Of a stretch of 64,000 nucleotides of DNA, positions 40,521-49,028 are shown one piece after another. The translations under genes and the position numbers were made by a program. The stretch is taken from the NCBI RefSeq assembly GCF_004340905.1, contig NZ_SLXD01000008.1:119288-183287 (forward strand). The letters are read 5' to 3'. The notes below the pieces were generated by a model, which made no database searches, was not told where the DNA came from, and worked only from the letters and a program-made list of their open reading frames with translations. Every line of letters begins with the position of its first letter. The stretch's first letter is position 1. Origin of the DNA: Rubrivivax gelatinosus. GTDB taxonomy: Bacteria; Pseudomonadota; Gammaproteobacteria; Burkholderiales; Burkholderiaceae_C.

Positions 40521-41333
40521 ATGACCAGAATCATTGTCGTCACGTCCGGCAAGGGCGGCGTGGGCAAGACCACGACCAGCGCCAGCTTCGCCTCGGGCCT
40601 CGCGCTGCGCGGCCACAAGACCGCGGTGATCGACTTCGACGTCGGCCTGCGCAACCTCGACCTGATCATGGGCTGCGAACGCCGCGTGGTCTACGACCTG
40701 ATCAACGTGATCCACGGCGAGGCCAAGCTGCAGCAGGCGCTCATCAAGGACAAGAACTGCGAGAACCTGTTCGTGCTCGCCGCCAGCCAGACGCGCGACA
40801 AGGACGCGCTGGTGCAGGACGGCGTCGAGCGCGTGCTCGCCGAGCTCGCCGAGATGGGCTTCGACTACGTCGTCTGCGACTCCCCGGCCGGCATCGAGAC
40901 CGGCGCGCTGATGGCGATGCACTTCGCCGACGAGGCGCTGGTCGTCACCAACCCCGAGGTCTCGTCGGTGCGCGACAGCGACCGCATCCTGGGCATGCTG
41001 TCGTCCAAGACGCGCCGCGCCATCGACGGCAAGGAGCCCGTCAAGGAGCACCTGCTGATCACGCGCTACGACCCCGAGCGTGTCGAAGGCGGCCAGATGC
41101 TGTCGCTGGCCGACGTGCAGGAGATCCTGCGCATCCCGCTGATCGGGGTGGTGCCCGAGAGCCAGGCCGTGCTCGACGCCAGCAACCAGGGCCTGCCGGC
41201 GATCCACCTGAAGGACACCGACGTCGCCGAGGCCTACAAGGACGTGGTCGCACGTTTCCTCGGCGAGGAACGCCCGATGCGTTTCACCGACTTCCAGAAG
41301 CCCGGCTTCTTCAAGCGTCTTTTCGGGAGGTGA
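40521..41333 (+). CDS. minD: septum site-determining ATPase MinD
   Basis: A 270-aa ParA/MinD ATPase. The deviant Walker [13 protein letters not shown] opens the protein, followed by [39 protein letters not shown] and [18 protein letters not shown]. The C-terminus ends in [11 protein letters not shown], an amphipathic membrane-targeting helix. It recruits MinC to the poles and is driven off by MinE. It is 43 bases after minC with an AGAGGAACC ribosome site. Confidence 0.96.
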   Translation: MTRIIVVTSGKGGVGKTTTSASFASGLALRGHKTAVIDFDVGLRNLDLIMGCERRVVYDLINVIHGEAKLQQALIKDKNCENLFVLAASQTRDKDALVQDGVERVLAELAEMGFDYVVCDSPAGIETGALMAMHFADEALVVTNPEVSSVRDSDRILGMLSSKTRRAIDGKEPVKEHLLITRYDPERVEGGQMLSLADVQEILRIPLIGVVPESQAVLDASNQGLPAIHLKDTDVAEAYKDVVARFLGEERPMRFTDFQKPGFFKRLFGR

Positions 41334-41338
41334 GCGCG

Positions 41339-41599
41339 ATGTCCTTCCTCTCGTTCTTCCTCGGGGAGAAGAAGCAGACGGCGACGGTCGCCAAGGAGCG
41401 GCTGCAGATCATCCTCGCCCACGAACGCTCGGGCCGCGGCACGCGCGCGGACTACCTGCCGCAGATGCAGCAGGAGCTGATGGCGGTGATCGCCAAGTAC
41501 GTGAAGATCGCGCCCGAGGACGTGAAGGTCAGCGTCGAACGCCAGGACAACTTCGAGATCCTGGAAGTGAAGATCGAGCTGCCGGACGACATCCGCTAG
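41339..41599 (+). CDS. minE: cell division topological specificity factor MinE
   Basis: An 86-aa protein that stimulates MinD ATPase and drives oscillation. The start [23 protein letters not shown] carries the membrane-binding N-terminus; [25 protein letters not shown] is the MinD-binding helix, followed by the dimer domain [19 protein letters not shown]. The ATG at 41339 is 7 bases after GGGAGG, itself inside the end of minD; a GTG at 41330 would be too close. Last gene of the operon. Confidence 0.95.
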   Translation: MSFLSFFLGEKKQTATVAKERLQIILAHERSGRGTRADYLPQMQQELMAVIAKYVKIAPEDVKVSVERQDNFEILEVKIELPDDIR

Positions 41600-41706
41600 G
41601 AGTCTGCGCGGCAGAAGCCGCGCCGCCTCCCAGCCTGGGGCATGACGCACAGCTCCCCCGAGCCCCCTCCGGGTGGGTGCTCCAGCTCGTTCGACGGCAC
41701 CCTCCA

Positions 41707-41727
41707 GCCTCCCTCCCCGAGGGAGGC
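41707..41727. terminator. perfect 9-bp hairpin between minE and mrpG
   Basis: GCCTCCCTC-CCC-GAGGGAGGC lies in the 193-base gap between the convergent minE and mrpG genes. A perfect stem with a 3-base loop could stop transcription from either side, but there is no T-run, so it may act with Rho or be one of the family of GC-rich intergenic repeats. Nothing else in this gap looks coding. Confidence 0.5.
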
Positions 41728-41792
41728 TCCAGTCAGTCCGACGAGCGGTTCTGCCCTTTGGGGCCGCGCAGAGCACCGCCATGTGCCGCCTC

Positions 41793-42167
41793 CTAGTCGT
41801 CGGCCGCGTCGAGGTCGCGCGCCTGGCGCGGCAGTTCGCCGGCCAGCGGCGGGGGCAACTCGTCGCCGGCGTGGCGGCGGCGGAACAGCGCCGCGCGCGC
41901 CAGCACGATGGTCGTCACCGGCGCGGTGATCGACAGCAGCGCCACCGCCAGCCAGACGTGCAGCGACAGCTCGCCCTCGCGGGTGCTGAAGTGCAGGATC
42001 GTCGCCGCGGCCACCAGCCAGGCTGCCAGGGTCGAGGCCAGCGCCGGCGCGTGCATGCGGGCGAAGAAGTCGGGCAGCCGCCACAGCCCCAGCGCCGCGG
42101 TCAGCACCACGCCGCCGCTGGCCAGCAGCAGCACGGCGACCAGCAGTTCGGTCCAGACGATGTTCAT
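41793..42167 (-). CDS. mrpG: Na+/H+ antiporter subunit G
   Basis: A 124-aa membrane protein with three hydrophobic helices (ELLVAVLLLASGGVVLTAALGL, ALASTLAAWLVAAATILHF, AVALLSITAPVTTIVLARAAL) and the conserved RLPDFFARMHAPAL of MrpG/PhaG. It is the last gene of the mrp operon and overlaps mrpF by 4 nt. All seven Mrp subunits are needed for cation/proton exchange in characterised systems. Confidence 0.9.
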   Translation of the reverse strand: MNIVWTELLVAVLLLASGGVVLTAALGLWRLPDFFARMHAPALASTLAAWLVAAATILHFSTREGELSLHVWLAVALLSITAPVTTIVLARAALFRRRHAGDELPPPLAGELPRQARDLDAADD

Positions 42168-42442
42168 TCGATGGCCTCGCCGCGCAGCAGGAACTTGGCC
42201 AGCGCCACCGAGCCGACGAAGCCGAAGAGCACCATCAGCAGCGCGCCCTCGAAGTACATGCGGCTGTCGTAGCGCACGGCCAGCGTCAGCATCATCAGCA
42301 TGCCGACGACGTAGATGAAGTCCAGCGCGAGCACGCGGTCCTGCGCGCTCGGGCCGCGCAACAGGCGCGCCAGCCCGAGTGCCATCGCCAGCGCGTACAG
42401 CGCCAGCGTCGCGGCCACCGACCACACGAGCAGCGGCGTCAT
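42164..42442 (-). CDS. mrpF: Na+/H+ antiporter subunit F
   Basis: A 92-aa protein with three transmembrane helices. The core LARLLRGPSAQDRVLALDFIYVVGMLMMLTLAVRYDS is the MrpF/PhaF signature; the conserved Asp of DRVLALD sits in the second helix. ATG 42442 overlaps the mrpE stop by 4 nt, and its stop overlaps the mrpG start, so it is translated in a coupled chain. Confidence 0.92.
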   Translation of the reverse strand: MTPLLVWSVAATLALYALAMALGLARLLRGPSAQDRVLALDFIYVVGMLMMLTLAVRYDSRMYFEGALLMVLFGFVGSVALAKFLLRGEAIE

Positions 42443-42927
42443 CCGAAAATCTCCTTCAACGGCTGTTCGTAGCGCTGCTTGAAGTACGCCACGAACTCGG
42501 CTTCGCCCACCAGGTCGAACACGTGCAGGCGCAGCGCGCTGCGGTCGGGCGCCAGTTCGCACCAGATCGTTCCCGGCACGACGGTGGTGATCATCGCCAG
42601 CGCCGCCAGGCCGTGCACGTCGCGCAGCTCCAGCGGCACGACGACGAAGCTGCCGCGCGGCGGCTGGCGGCGCGCGCGGACCACGCCGCGTGCCACGTCC
42701 AGCGCCGAGTTCACGACGTCCACGGCGACGATGGCCACCAGGCGCAGCACCACCAGCGGCCGGCGTATCGGCCCGGCGGGCGGGCGCAGCGGCGCCATCA
42801 GCAGCGGCATCACCAGCGCCAGCAGCGCGCCCAGCAGCAGCGAACCGGGCGCCAGCGAAGGCCGCAGCAGCAGCCACATGACGAACAGCCCCAGCGACAG
42901 CAGCGGGGCGGGCAGCAGGCGTTTCAT
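42439..42927 (-). CDS. mrpE: Na+/H+ antiporter subunit E
   Basis: A 162-aa protein with N-terminal hydrophobic segments (LLSLGLFVMWLLLRP, LLLGALLALVMPLLM) and a cytoplasmic part with VVNSALDVARGVVRA, GLAALAMITTVVPGTIWCELAPD and HVFDLVGE, typical of MrpE/PhaE. It overlaps both neighbours by 4 nt. Confidence 0.92.
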   Translation of the reverse strand: MKRLLPAPLLSLGLFVMWLLLRPSLAPGSLLLGALLALVMPLLMAPLRPPAGPIRRPLVVLRLVAIVAVDVVNSALDVARGVVRARRQPPRGSFVVVPLELRDVHGLAALAMITTVVPGTIWCELAPDRSALRLHVFDLVGEAEFVAYFKQRYEQPLKEIFG

Positions 42928-44570
42928 CGTGCGGCCTCCGGCGTCGGCAGCGGCGCCGGCAGCGGCGTGGCGCGCAGCACGGCGTCGATGTAGAGCGCGG
43001 GCGACTGCAGCGCCTGGCTGGTCGCCCGGGTGTACTCGAGCATCGGCTCGCCGAGCACGACCAGCGTGCCCAGCGCGGCCAGCAACGCGGCCACCGGCAG
43101 GCCCTCGACCAGGCGCAGCGTCGGCGCCGGCCGGTCGCCCGAGGTCCAGAAGTGGCGGATGCCGATGCGCACCAGCGCCGTCGCGGCCATCAGCCCGGAG
43201 AGGATCAGCGTGGCGAAGAAAACCCAGGCCGCGAGGTCCTGGCGCGGCAGCAGCGCCGAGAGCATGGCCAGCTTGCCGACGAAGCCCGACAGCGGCGGCA
43301 GCCCCGACAGCGCCAGCCCGCAGATGCCGAAAGCCACGCCGATGAAAGCCAGCGCTGCCGGGATCGCGCGGCCGATCAGCACCTGCTCGTCGTCGTCGAG
43401 GTTGACGATGGCCGGCGGCGCGGTGTCGACGAAATCGGGCAGCGCCTCGTCGCCCGAGTCGGCCTGCGGCGGTGCGGTCTCGACCTCGCGTGAACGTTCG
43501 AGCAGCTCGACGAGCAGGAACATCGCCGCGCCGGCCAGCGTCGAGCTGGCGAGGTAGTACAGCGCGCCGCCGGCGAGCACCGTCTCGTGCAGACCGATCG
43601 CCGCGATCAGCGTGCCCGACGAGGCGATGATGCTGTAGCCGGCCAGCCGCCCCGGCTGCTGCGACGCCAGCATGCCCACCGAGCCGTAGGCCAGCGTCGC
43701 GATGCCGCCCCAGGCCAGCAGCTCGGCGCCATAGAACGCCGAGGCGCCGGCGCTGGCGGGGAAACACAGCGTCCACAGCCGCAGCACGCCGTAGACGCCG
43801 ACCTTGGTGAGGATCGCGAACACCGCCGCCGACGGCGCGCCGGCCGCGGCATAGGCCGGGGGCAGCCAGAAGTTCAGCGGCCACAGCGCCGCCTTGGCCA
43901 GGAAGGCCACGCCGAGGATCGACGCGCCGGCCAGCAGCAGGCCGCGGTCGGAGTCGGGCACCAGCGCCAGCTTGCGCGCGATGTCGGCCATGTTCAGCGT
44001 GCCGGTCACGCCGTAGAGCACGGCCACGCCGATCAGGAACAGCAGCGAGGCGAACAGGTTGATCGCGATGTAGTGCAGCCCGGCGCGCACGCGTTCGGGG
44101 CCGCCGCCGTGCAGCAGCAGCGCGTAGCTGGCCGCCAGCAGCACCTCGAAGAAGACGAAGAGGTTGAACAGGTCGGCCGTCAGGAAGGCGCCGTACAGCC
44201 CCATCAGCTGCAGCTGGAAGAGCACGTGGAAATACACCCCGGCGCGGTGCCAGCGCGCCAGCGAGAACAGCAGCGCGGCCAGCGCCACGCTGCCGGCCAG
44301 CACCATCATCAGCGCCGACAGCCGGTCGGCCACGAGCACGATGCCGTAGGGCACCGGCCAGTTGCCCGGCAGGTAGACGGCGTAGGCCGAGGGCGCGTCC
44401 TGGGCGTGCACGTGCTGCAGCAGCACGATCGCGATCGCCAGGCCGGCGGCGGTGGACAGCGTGTTGAGCACGGACTTGATGCCGCGGCGCTGCTCGCCCA
44501 GCAGCAGCATGCCGGCGGCGGTGGCCAGCGGCAGCAGCACCGGGGCGACGATCAGGTCGGCGGCGTTCAT
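42924..44570 (-). CDS. mrpD: Na+/H+ antiporter subunit D
   Basis: A 548-aa proton-translocating subunit homologous to complex I NuoM/NuoN. About 14 transmembrane helices are expected. The conserved parts are MGLYGAFLTADLFNLFVFFEVLLAASY (with the key Glu), FLAKAALWPLNFWLPPAYAAAGAPSAAVFAILTKVGVYG and LSGLPPLSGFVGK. An insertion of about 50 charged residues (SREVETAPPQADSGDEALPDF) occurs between late helices. It starts at 44570, overlapping the mrpC stop by 1 nt. Confidence 0.94.
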   Translation of the reverse strand: MNAADLIVAPVLLPLATAAGMLLLGEQRRGIKSVLNTLSTAAGLAIAIVLLQHVHAQDAPSAYAVYLPGNWPVPYGIVLVADRLSALMMVLAGSVALAALLFSLARWHRAGVYFHVLFQLQLMGLYGAFLTADLFNLFVFFEVLLAASYALLLHGGGPERVRAGLHYIAINLFASLLFLIGVAVLYGVTGTLNMADIARKLALVPDSDRGLLLAGASILGVAFLAKAALWPLNFWLPPAYAAAGAPSAAVFAILTKVGVYGVLRLWTLCFPASAGASAFYGAELLAWGGIATLAYGSVGMLASQQPGRLAGYSIIASSGTLIAAIGLHETVLAGGALYYLASSTLAGAAMFLLVELLERSREVETAPPQADSGDEALPDFVDTAPPAIVNLDDDEQVLIGRAIPAALAFIGVAFGICGLALSGLPPLSGFVGKLAMLSALLPRQDLAAWVFFATLILSGLMAATALVRIGIRHFWTSGDRPAPTLRLVEGLPVAALLAALGTLVVLGEPMLEYTRATSQALQSPALYIDAVLRATPLPAPLPTPEAAR

Positions 44571-44911
44571 CAGCGCTCCTCTTGGCCGTCGACGTGGTCA
44601 CCACCGGACAGCCCGCGCAGCGCCAGCAGCACGACGAGGAACAGCGCCGTCGTCGCGAAGCCGATGACGATGGCCGTCAGCACCAGCGCCTGCGGCAGCG
44701 GGTCGGTGTAGTTCAGCAGGTCGGGCGTGACGCCGGGCGCGACGATGGGCTCGCGGTCCACGGCCAGGCTGCCGACGCTGAAGATGAACAGGTTCACGGC
44801 ATACGACAGCAGCGACAGGCCGATCAGCACCTGGAAGGTCCGCGGCCGCAGCAGCAGCCACACGCCGGCCCCGCCGAGCACGCCGATGGCGATCGAGACC
44901 ACGACTTCCAT
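44570..44911 (-). CDS. mrpC: Na+/H+ antiporter subunit C
   Basis: A 113-aa homologue of complex I NuoK with three helices: VVSIAIGVLGGAGVWLLLR, FQVLIGLSLLSYAVNLFIFS and ALVLTAIVIGFATTALFLVVLLAL. The Asn in YAVNLFIF and the DPLPQALVLTAIVIGFA run are hallmark residues. It overlaps mrpA and mrpD by 1 nt each. Confidence 0.93.
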   Translation of the reverse strand: MEVVVSIAIGVLGGAGVWLLLRPRTFQVLIGLSLLSYAVNLFIFSVGSLAVDREPIVAPGVTPDLLNYTDPLPQALVLTAIVIGFATTALFLVVLLALRGLSGGDHVDGQEER

Positions 44912-47808
44912 CAGGCCTCCTCCCTCGGCATGCCGGGGCGGCGCTGGGCGCGCAGCGACTGGTGGGCGATGGCCGTCAGCAGCAGCAGCGTCGAGCCGAC
45001 GACGACGGCGAACACGCCGAGGTCGAACAGCGCCGCGCTCGGCAGGTGCAGCGTGCCGATCCACGGCAGCGTCAGGTGCGCGGTGTGCGTTGTCAGGAAC
45101 GGGTAGCCGAACCACCACGATCCCAGCCCGGTGGCCAGCGCGACGAGCAGGCCGACGGCGATCCAGCGCGGCGGCTTGAGCGCCATGCGCTCCTCCACCC
45201 AGCGTGTGCCCGAGACCATGTACTGGGCGATGAAGGCGATCGACACCACCAGCCCGGCGACGAAACCGCCGCCCGGCTCGTCGTGGCCGCGCAGGAACAG
45301 GTGGGCCGCGAAGACGCCGGCCACCGGCAGCAGCAGCCGCACCAGCACCGCCGGCACTTCCAGGTAGCGCTGCGCGGTGCCGCCGCCGTCGGCGTCCTCG
45401 GCCAGGTCGCTGGGGCCGTCGGGTGCGACCAGCTGCTGCTGCGTCGGCCGGTGGATCACCTCGCGCGGCGGGCGGAACCGCCGCAGCAGCGCGTAGACCG
45501 TGATGCCGACGATGCCCAGCACCGTGATCTCGCCCAGCGTGTCGAAGGCGCGGAAGTCGACCAGCATCACGTTGACGACGTTGGTGCCGCCGCCCAGCGG
45601 CTGGGCGTTCTCGAGGTAGTACGGCGAGATGCTGAGCGGCGCGTGGCGCGTCAGCAGCGCGAAGGACAGCGCCGCCAGCCCGGTGCCGATGGCCAGCGCG
45701 ATGAAGAAGTCGCGCCGGCGGCGCCAGCGTGCGCGGCGGCCGATGTCGGGCCCGTCGGCTTCCAGCCGCTTGGGCAGCCAGCGCAGGCCGAGCAGGAACA
45801 GCACGACGGTGACCACCTCCACGGCCAGCTGCGTCAGCGCCAGGTCGGGTGCCGAGAACCAGGCGAAGGTGATGCACAGCGCCAGGCCGACCACGCCGAG
45901 CATCGTCAGCGCCGCCAGCCGGTGGTACTTGGCCTGGAAGGCCGCGCCGATGGCGCAGGCGCCGCCGACGGTCCACAGCAGCACGAAGCCCGGTGCCGCC
46001 GGGATGCGCGCGCGGTCGCCCCATTCCAGCGGCACGACCAGCGCCGAAGCCAGCCCGGTGAGCCCGGCGGCGGCCACCATCGCCAGCAGCTGCGGCTGCA
46101 GCCGCTGCGTGCCGGCCACGCGCAGCACGCGGCGCGACAGGGCCGTCACCCAGGCCAGCGTGCGCTCGAAGACGACGCGGCCGTCGTAGCGCCCGACCAG
46201 CGGCGCGCCGCGCCGCGGCCGGCGCTTGAAGGCCTCGGCGTAGGACAGATAAATGATCAGCCCGCCGGCCAGCGCCACCGCGCTCATGATCAGCGGCGTG
46301 TTCAGGCCGTGCCAGATCGCCAGGCTGTAGTCGGGCAGCGTGCCGCCGACCACCGGCCGCGCGGCCGTCTCCAGCAGCGGCCCGATGACGATCGCCGGCA
46401 GCGTGCCCACCGCGATGCAGGCGAAGACCAGCAGCTCCACCGGCACGCGCATCCAGCGCACCGGCTCGTGCGGCTCGCGCGGCAGGTCGCGTGGTTCGGG
46501 GCCGAAGAACACGTCGTGGCCGAAACGCAGCGAATAGACGACCGCGAAGATGCCGGCCAGCGTCGCCGCCACCGGCAGCCCGTAGCGCACCGCCGGGTTG
46601 GCGCCGGCGTGCACCGTCTCGGCGAAGAACATCTCCTTGGACAGGAAGCCGTTGAGCAGCGGCACCCCGGCCATCGCCGCGCAGGCGACGATGGCCAGCG
46701 TGCCGGTGATCGGCATGCAGCGGTACAGGCCGTCGAGGCGGCGCATGTCGCGCGTGCCGGTCTCGTGGTCGATGATGCCCACCGACATGAACAGCGAGGC
46801 CTTGAAGGTCGCGTGGTTCATCATGTGGAACACCGCCGCGACCGCGGCCACCGGGCTGTCCAGCCCGAGCAGCAGCGTCACCAGCCCGAGGTGGCTGATG
46901 GTCGAATAGGCCAGCAGCGCCTTCAGGTCGTTCTGGAACATCGCCGCCCAGGCGCCCAGCAGCAGCGTCGCCAGACCGGCGCCGCCGACGATCCAGAACC
47001 AGGGCTCGGTGCCCGACAGCACCGGCCACAGCCGCGCCAGCAGGAAGACACCGGCCTTGACCATCGTCGCCGAGTGCAGATAGGCCGACACCGGCGTCGG
47101 CGCCGCCATCGCGTGCGGCAGCCAGAAGTGGAACGGGAACTGCGCGCTCTTGGTCAGCGCGCCGGCCAGCACCAGCACGAGGATCCACGGGTACAGCGCG
47201 TGACCGCGCACCGTGTCGCCGGCGGCCAGCACCGCGTCGAGCTCGTAGCTGCCGACCACGTGGCCCAGCAGCAGCACGCCGGCCAGCAGCGCCAGGCCGC
47301 CGGTGGCGGTGACGGTGAAGGCCATGCGTGCGCCGCGGCGCGCGTCGCGGCGGTGGGTCCAGTAGCCGATCAGCAGGAAGGAGAAGACGCTGGTCAGCTC
47401 CCAGAACACCACCATCTGCAGCAGGTTGCCCGAGACCACGACGCCCAGCATCGCGCCCATGAAACCCAGCAGCAGCGAATAAAAGCGCGCCGCCGGGTCC
47501 TCGGGCGACAGGTAGTAGCGCGCGTAGAGGATGACCAGCAGCCCCATGCCCGCGACCAGCATCGCGAACATCCAGGCGAAGCCGTCCAGGCGCACGACGA
47601 TGTCCAGCCCCAGGCTGGGCAGCCAGGCCAGGCGTTCGACGACCACGCCGCCGGCGGCGACTTCGGGGTACAGCAGCGCCAGCGGCAGCGCGACCGCCAG
47701 CGCGACCAGCGCCGCCCAGAGCGAGTCGAGGTTGCGCGCGTTCGTCGGCAACAGCGCGGCCACCGCGCTGCCGAGGAACGGCAATACGAGCAGGATCAGC
47801 AGGGACAT
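44911..47808 (-). CDS. mrpA: Na+/H+ antiporter fused subunit A-B
   Basis: A 965-aa fusion of MrpA and MrpB (PhaAB type). The NuoL-like part (about 1-760) has MGAMLGVVVSGNLLQMVVFWELTSVFSFLLIGYW, KSAQFPFHFWLPHAMAAPTPVSAYLHSATMVKAG and GVPLLNGFLSKEMFF. The C-terminal MrpB part (about 820-960) has LRGHDEPGGGFVAGLVVSIAF. The group handles Na+ or K+ export against protons and pH homeostasis. It is the first gene of the operon; the 221-base upstream gap lies before the divergent universal stress gene and holds no clear promoter motif. Confidence 0.93.
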   Translation of the reverse strand: MSLLILLVLPFLGSAVAALLPTNARNLDSLWAALVALAVALPLALLYPEVAAGGVVVERLAWLPSLGLDIVVRLDGFAWMFAMLVAGMGLLVILYARYYLSPEDPAARFYSLLLGFMGAMLGVVVSGNLLQMVVFWELTSVFSFLLIGYWTHRRDARRGARMAFTVTATGGLALLAGVLLLGHVVGSYELDAVLAAGDTVRGHALYPWILVLVLAGALTKSAQFPFHFWLPHAMAAPTPVSAYLHSATMVKAGVFLLARLWPVLSGTEPWFWIVGGAGLATLLLGAWAAMFQNDLKALLAYSTISHLGLVTLLLGLDSPVAAVAAVFHMMNHATFKASLFMSVGIIDHETGTRDMRRLDGLYRCMPITGTLAIVACAAMAGVPLLNGFLSKEMFFAETVHAGANPAVRYGLPVAATLAGIFAVVYSLRFGHDVFFGPEPRDLPREPHEPVRWMRVPVELLVFACIAVGTLPAIVIGPLLETAARPVVGGTLPDYSLAIWHGLNTPLIMSAVALAGGLIIYLSYAEAFKRRPRRGAPLVGRYDGRVVFERTLAWVTALSRRVLRVAGTQRLQPQLLAMVAAAGLTGLASALVVPLEWGDRARIPAAPGFVLLWTVGGACAIGAAFQAKYHRLAALTMLGVVGLALCITFAWFSAPDLALTQLAVEVVTVVLFLLGLRWLPKRLEADGPDIGRRARWRRRRDFFIALAIGTGLAALSFALLTRHAPLSISPYYLENAQPLGGGTNVVNVMLVDFRAFDTLGEITVLGIVGITVYALLRRFRPPREVIHRPTQQQLVAPDGPSDLAEDADGGGTAQRYLEVPAVLVRLLLPVAGVFAAHLFLRGHDEPGGGFVAGLVVSIAFIAQYMVSGTRWVEERMALKPPRWIAVGLLVALATGLGSWWFGYPFLTTHTAHLTLPWIGTLHLPSAALFDLGVFAVVVGSTLLLLTAIAHQSLRAQRRPGMPREEA

Positions 47809-48029
47809 CGGGGCCCGAGTCTAGGGGCGAAGTGCCCGCGATCTGCGGTCGACGCCGGAAAACGGCCCGGATTCAAGGACTTGCGAGAAGTTCCGCGACT
47901 CCACATGAATGCCGTTGGGCCTTGACGGAGCGCAGATGCAAACCCCCATCGGCCCGGGACCCAGGGCCTGGTTTCGCAGAATGAAGCCGGCCCCGTCGCG
48001 TGGAGCGGGGCGCCACCGAGGACGAGCGC

Positions 48030-48920
48030 ATGCACCCGACCGCCCCCGTGATTGCCGCCACCGACTTCTCGCCGCAGGCCCGCCAGGCCGCCGAACGTGC
48101 CGCGCGGCTGGCGCACGAGAACGGCGCGCCGCTGGCCCTGGTGCACGTGCTGCCCGGCGACACGCTGGAGGCCTTGCGGGCCTGGCTGGGCAGCGACACC
48201 GCGCCCGAGCGGGCGATGCACGACGAGGCGCGCGCCGCGCTGGCCATCCAGGCGGCCGATCTGAAGGCTCGCCGCCACGTCGAGCCGGCCGTGGTGTGCC
48301 GCAGCGGCCCGGTGCTCGACGAGATCCTGCGCGAGGCCGAGGCGCGCGACGCCAGCCTGCTGGTGCTGGGCGCACGCGGCAGCGGCTTCCTGCGCCGCCT
48401 GGTGCTGGGCAGCACCGCCGAGCGGCTGATGCGGCGCAGCGCCAAGCCGCTGCTCGTCGTGCGCCAGGCGCCGCACGAGCCCTACCGGCGTGTGCTCGTC
48501 GCGGTCGACTTCTCGCCCTGGTCCAAGGCGGCCGTGGCGCTGGCGCACCGCGTCGCGCCGCATGCGCAGCTGGTGCTGATGGCGGCGTTCGAGGTGCCGT
48601 TCGGCGAGAAGCTGCGTTATGCCGGCGTCGACGACGCCACCGTCGAGCGTTACCGCGAGGCGGCGCGGCAGGAGGCCACGCGCCGCGTGCACGCGCTGGC
48701 CGAGGACTGCGGACTGCGCGCCGCGCAGTGGACGCCGCGGGTGCTGGAAGGCGACGCCTCGCTGCGCATCGTCGAGCAGGAGGCCGAGCTGGGCTGCGAC
48801 CTCGTCGTGCTCGGCAAACACGGCCGTTCGGCCAGCGTCGACCTGCTGCTGGGCAGCACGACGCGGCACGTGCTGGCCGAAGGCAGTGCGGACGTGCTGG
48901 TGTCGACGGTGCGCGATTGA
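48030..48920 (+). CDS. tandem universal stress protein
   Basis: A 296-aa protein with two UspA domains. The first ends LLVLGARGSGFLRRLVLGSTAERLMRRS and the second LVVLGKHGRSASVDLLLGSTTRHVL; both keep the G-x2-G-x9-G-S/T ATP-binding pattern. Each domain starts with a hydrophobic strand and Asp (IAATDFS, VAVDFS). It starts at ATG 48030 after GAGGACGAGC; a GTG at 48000 would add 10 residues. Divergent from mrpA, which raises the idea of shared stress control, though no site is evident. Confidence 0.88.
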   Translation: MHPTAPVIAATDFSPQARQAAERAARLAHENGAPLALVHVLPGDTLEALRAWLGSDTAPERAMHDEARAALAIQAADLKARRHVEPAVVCRSGPVLDEILREAEARDASLLVLGARGSGFLRRLVLGSTAERLMRRSAKPLLVVRQAPHEPYRRVLVAVDFSPWSKAAVALAHRVAPHAQLVLMAAFEVPFGEKLRYAGVDDATVERYREAARQEATRRVHALAEDCGLRAAQWTPRVLEGDASLRIVEQEAELGCDLVVLGKHGRSASVDLLLGSTTRHVLAEGSADVLVSTVRD

Positions 48921-48959
48921 ACGTGGTGGCCGGGCTGCGTTGTCCAGATGTTCACGCCA

Positions 48960-49027
48960 AATCTCGCAAAATAATCCGCGACAACTTGCGATATTCATAG
49001 GTGAAATGGATCGCCTAGAATCTCGCA
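48960..49027. promoter_or_regulatory. repeat cluster, candidate operator/promoter of fic
   Basis: Direct repeats AATCTCGCA occur at 48960-48968 and 49019-49027, the second ending directly before the fic start. An inverted pair TCGCAA (48964-48969) and TTGCGA (48986-48991) lies between, spaced 22 bases centre to centre. The region is notably AT-rich (AAAATAATCC, GATATTCATAG). Fic proteins with a C-terminal winged helix are known to repress their own promoter at such sites, so this is a likely autoregulatory region. Confidence 0.5.
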
Positions 49028-49028
49028 G

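Noticed and set aside
41600..41792. A small gene between minE and mrpG.
   Set aside because: Only the 9-bp hairpin and GC-rich sequence are present; no ribosome site with a convincing reading frame.
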